Shown: one piece after another, positions 61,654-64,000 of the stretch
Layout: the number at the start of each line of letters is the position of its first letter
How positions within the stretch are numbered: position 1 is the stretch's first letter
Source of the DNA: CAIKMD01 sp963803265
Lineage (GTDB): Bacteria; Pseudomonadota; Alphaproteobacteria; ATCC43930; CGMCC-115725
Assembly: GCA_963803265.1 (NCBI GenBank)
Contig: CAWDLZ010000004.1
Location: 124,001 to 188,000 of the forward strand
Reading direction: 5' to 3'
DNA length: 64,000 bases
The notes under the pieces: generated by a model
The model's input: only the letters and a program-made list of their open reading frames with translations
Database searches by the model: none
Told to the model about the DNA's origin: nothing
Translations under genes and position numbers: made by a program

Positions 61654-62433
61654 CTATTCGCCTTTCCATTGCGGCGGGCGCTTGGCGAGAAAGGAGTCCA
61701 TGCCTTCGCGGAAATCGGCGCTCATGTAGCACATCAGGATGAGGTCCTGGCCTTCGCCGGGCGGGATGCGGGCGAGCAGGCGGTTGAGCGCCTCCTTGGT
61801 CGCGCGCAGCGTCAGCGGCGCGTTGGCGGCGACGGTTCCCGCCAGTTCCTCGGCGCGGATCATCAGCGCGGCGTGGTCGGGCAGGACCTCGCTGACGAGG
61901 CCGATCGCGCGCGCCTCCTCGGCCCCGACGAGGCGCGCCGTGAAGATGATCTCCTTGGTGCGGGCGGGGCCGATGAGCGCGGCGAGCCGCGCGTAATTGC
62001 CCATCGACAGGCAATTGCCCAAGGTTCGCGCCACGGGAAAGCCGAAGCGCGCATTGGCCGCCGCGATGCGCAGATCGCACGCCGCGGCAAGCGCGCCGCC
62101 GCCGCCGGTGCATGCCCCCGCGATCGCCGCGATGGTTGGAACCCGGCAGCGCTCGAGCGCGCCGATGACGCGGTCGATGCGGCTCTCATAGGCGATCGCG
62201 TCCTCCGCTGTCTTGAACGCCTTGAATTGGCCGATGTCGGTGCCCGAGGCGAAGGCCTTTTCGCCGGCGCCGGTCAAGAGCATCGCCTTGACCGAGCGAT
62301 CGCCCTCGGCTTCGGCGCAGATCGCGGCCAATCGCTCGTACATGTCGAAGGTGAAGGCGTTGCGCGCCTGCGGCCGGTTGAACGTGACGCGCGCGATGCC
62401 GTCGCGGACTTCGTACAGCAAATCCTCGCTCAA
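61654..62433 (-). CDS. Enoyl-CoA hydratase/isomerase family protein
   Basis: A 259-residue crotonase-fold protein. LSEDLLYEVRDGIARVTFNR begins it, FASGTDIGQFKA and GACTGGGGALAAACDLRIAA form the oxyanion-hole regions, and FPVARTLGNCLSMGNYARLA follows. The family hydrates enoyl-CoA or acts as an isomerase, dehalogenase or CoA ligase relative. The TTG at 62433 (TGGAG six bases ahead) is preferred to GTG 62466. It is divergent from the NTF2-like/TetR genes. Confidence 0.83.
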   Translation of the reverse strand: MSEDLLYEVRDGIARVTFNRPQARNAFTFDMYERLAAICAEAEGDRSVKAMLLTGAGEKAFASGTDIGQFKAFKTAEDAIAYESRIDRVIGALERCRVPTIAAIAGACTGGGGALAAACDLRIAAANARFGFPVARTLGNCLSMGNYARLAALIGPARTKEIIFTARLVGAEEARAIGLVSEVLPDHAALMIRAEELAGTVAANAPLTLRATKEALNRLLARIPPGEGQDLILMCYMSADFREGMDSFLAKRPPQWKGE

Positions 62434-62550
62434 AGGCGGCTCCAGTGCGTGGGACGGGACGCCCACTATGCCACGGCGACGCCCCCGCGCAACGGACAAG
62501 GCGGGTCGGGCGACGGGCCGGGCTCGCGGCCGACGAAGAAGGAGACAACT

Positions 62551-62582
62551 GTCTTGATATAAGACACATATATCATTATAAG
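62551..62582 (+). promoter_or_regulatory. Sigma-70-type promoter with overlapping operator palindrome
   Basis: TTGATA (62554-62559) and TATAAG (62577-62582) are separated by 17 bases, followed by transcription about 25-30 bases before the NTF2-like ATG. The -35 is inside GTCTTGATATAAGAC (62551-62565), a perfect 15-base palindrome; a related half-site GTCTTA occurs at 62589-62594. Such a site over -35 fits repression by the TetR-type protein encoded two genes on, but binding is inferred. Confidence 0.6.
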
Positions 62583-62610
62583 AACGTAGTCTTAACCAGG
62601 GAGACGGCAC

Positions 62611-63036
62611 ATGGCACTGACACGAGATGAAATGGATCGCGCCATCGACGCGCACTTCGGCTACGAGGCGGCCGACGACATCGAGGGCGTGCTGGCAACG
62701 CTGGCCCCGGACGTGACGCATGACATCGTGGGCTGGCCGGGCGGCCCGACGCAGGGACGCGAGAATGCGCGCGCCTTCTATAAAGCGGCTTTCGCCGATT
62801 TTGCGGAAAGCAAGGTCAACTGCACCAAGCGGCTTTACGGCGACAACTTCCTCGTGGACGAATCGATTTGGGAAGGCAAGGCCGCGGGGCGCCCCTTCGG
62901 AATGGAGGGTAAAGGACGCCCCTTGCGGTTCCGGCTGCTCCATGTCCTCGAGTTCGCACGCGACGGCAAGATCCAGCGCGAAAACGTGTGGATGGACATG
63001 GCGGCCCTGTTGCGCCAGCTATCGCCCGAACAATAG
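62611..63036 (+). CDS. NTF2/SnoaL-like protein
   Basis: A 141-residue cone-fold protein: AIDAHFGYEAADDIEGVLAT, TLAPDVTHDIVGWPGGPTQG, ENARAFYKAAF and LHVLEFARDGKIQREN. It looks like SnoaL/ketosteroid-isomerase-type proteins that act on ring or polyketide substrates. GGGAG lies 9 bases ahead of ATG. It is followed after 3 bases by a TetR-type regulator gene and probably forms a regulated operon with it. Confidence 0.8.
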   Translation: MALTRDEMDRAIDAHFGYEAADDIEGVLATLAPDVTHDIVGWPGGPTQGRENARAFYKAAFADFAESKVNCTKRLYGDNFLVDESIWEGKAAGRPFGMEGKGRPLRFRLLHVLEFARDGKIQRENVWMDMAALLRQLSPEQ

Positions 63037-63039
63037 AAG

Positions 63040-63735
63040 ATGGCGATGAGGGAGCGCACGGATCAGAAGCGTCGCACCCGGCAAGACCTGCTACAGGCCG
63101 CGACGCGCCTGATGAAGAGGGGTGGAGCGCCCACCTTGGCCGAGGTGGCCGAGGAGGCGCTGGTTTCTCGCGCCACGGCTTACCGGTACTTCTCGAGCGA
63201 GAGGGCGCTGCTGGTCGAGTCGTCGCTCGATCGCGTGGCGCCCACGCCCGAACACTTGTTCGCCGACGACCGCTCGACGGATCCCGTAGAAAGACTGGTC
63301 AAGGCCGACGCCGCCCTGCACCAGGTGATCTGGGAAAACCAGACGCAATTCCGTCTCATGCTCGCTCGGCTGCTCGACCAGACGGCAGTTTCAGGCGCGA
63401 CTCCGGCGGAGCCTTCGCGTCAGAATCGCCGAATGGATCTCATCGAAGCGGCCCTTTCTCCGGTTCGCGATCAACTCCATGATTTCGTCTACCGGAAGCT
63501 TTGCGCCGCCCTGGCGCTGGTGTTCGGGACAGAATCGATGGTGGTATTCCGGGACGTGCTGCAAATGGACGATCCCGAGGCGTCCGAGGTGGAGCGTTGG
63601 GCCGTGCGAGCTTTAGCGCGAGCAGCCCTCGCGGAATCCGATCTCACCAGCCGCGGCGATCAGGCGAAGGAGGCGGCGGGCAAGCCGAAAAAACCTCCTG
63701 CGCGGCCTCGGGAAAATCCCGAAGGTGCCTTTTAA
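63040..63735 (+). CDS. TetR/AcrR family transcriptional regulator
   Basis: A 231-residue regulator. The N-terminal helix-turn-helix is RTRQDLLQAATRLMKRGGAP then TLAEVAEEALVSRATAYRYF, classic TetR. The ligand domain follows, and the end is a basic Lys/Pro-rich tail (KEAAGKPKKPPARPRENPE). It probably autoregulates from the promoter at 62551-62582 and responds to a substrate of the adjacent NTF2-like protein or the divergent crotonase. Confidence 0.86.
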   Translation: MAMRERTDQKRRTRQDLLQAATRLMKRGGAPTLAEVAEEALVSRATAYRYFSSERALLVESSLDRVAPTPEHLFADDRSTDPVERLVKADAALHQVIWENQTQFRLMLARLLDQTAVSGATPAEPSRQNRRMDLIEAALSPVRDQLHDFVYRKLCAALALVFGTESMVVFRDVLQMDDPEASEVERWAVRALARAALAESDLTSRGDQAKEAAGKPKKPPARPRENPEGAF

Positions 63736-63870
63736 CGCTTTGATCTAAAAGAAAAGTCTCCAACTTCGGTCAATTCCGCGCGAGTTTTAACGGTTGACCG
63801 CGAAATCCCGCTTGTACTTCGCCGCCAAGCTTGGCACCCTGCGGCCAATCAAAAAATCTGGGGGCGCCTT

Positions 63871-64000
63871 ATGGAATACAAGGTCAAAGCTGCAACCTCG
63901 ACCGGCATGCCGAATCTCGGGCTCGGCGGCATCCCCGGCGCTCGCGGCGTCGATGCGCGCGAGCTGATGCGCCGCAAGCTGATGCGCAAGATGACGGCGC
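63871..64000 (+). CDS. Unrecognised protein, 5' part
   Basis: An open frame from ATG 63871 runs off the window: MEYKVKAATSTGMPNLGLGG, then Arg/Met-rich MRRKLMRKM. No family can be named from 43 codons, and the RBS is weak. Upstream, GGTCAA and TTGACC form a spaced inverted repeat within the AT-richer gap 63736-63870. Confidence 0.4.
   Translation, partial: MEYKVKAATSTGMPNLGLGGIPGARGVDARELMRRKLMRKMTA

Overview
High-GC (mid-60s % by eye) bacterial chromosome segment with compact, co-oriented operons, ATGA/GTGA start-stop overlaps, GTG/TTG starts and an alphaproteobacterial gene complement. This includes a glyQ-glyS-ppdK block, a long-chain polyprenyl diphosphate synthase beside a TrmN6/DUF2007/S49-peptidase operon, AcuI- and YgfZ-like proteins, 2TM and CtpA-type genes, and REP-like palindromes. 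Rhodospirillales or a related order of Alphaproteobacteria is the best guess; this is inference only.

Region 1 (1-12.7 kb) is a catabolic island for aromatic or ring compounds: two Rieske oxygenases, a class III (LigB-type) extradiol dioxygenase, two fumarylacetoacetate-hydrolase-fold enzymes, an NTF2-like protein, two MFS transporters (one AAHS-like), an HSL-type esterase, a MetE-core methyltransferase, an ACMSD-like amidohydrolase and an NMT1-like binding protein. Three of these genes carry single-base frameshifts. Region 2 (12.9-32 kb) is mostly core genome: Tat-exported amidase, AcuI/thiolase pair, pyrC, clan AA aspartic protease, an asparagine-synthetase homologue with altered active-site residues beside three glycosyltransferases, ygfZ, ppdK, glyS, glyQ, S49 peptidase, trmN6, DUF2007 and polyprenyl synthase.

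Region 3 (33-42.4 kb) is the main accessory region. A lower-GC restriction-modification cassette (C5-cytosine methyltransferase, unknown protein, HNH nuclease, Vsr) lies inside a partly duplicated copy of the host segment 'polyprenyl synthase 3' end - small coiled-coil gene - SRAP gene'. The HNH nuclease gene is split by two tandem, almost identical 1625-bp insertion sequences, IS1380-like by transposase type, with a shared CTAG target duplication; removing them restores an uninterrupted HNH frame. Vsr is frameshifted, so methylation looks intact while restriction and repair look lost. The cassette is followed by a chimeric transposase fragment, an RTX-like GNGxDTV repeat protein whose C-terminal secretion signal is shifted out of frame, and a probable BrnA antitoxin remnant.

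Region 4 (42-64 kb) returns to host genes: SRAP, tRNA-Pro(CGG), 2TM protein, S41 protease, DUF2846 lipoprotein, acyltransferase 3, MBL hydrolase, cupin, Tat-exported amine oxidase, BNR-repeat protein, LivK-like binding protein, SPOR protein, HpaI-like aldolase, DUF4189 protein, FAH hydrolase, MFS, MAPEG, GST, alpha/beta hydrolase, LLM monooxygenase, a GIY-YIG protein bracketed by REP-like palindromes, enoyl-CoA hydratase, and an NTF2-like/TetR pair with a recognisable promoter and operator. Five single-base frameshifts across otherwise well-conserved genes mean that either draft-quality sequence or real gene decay must be considered throughout.
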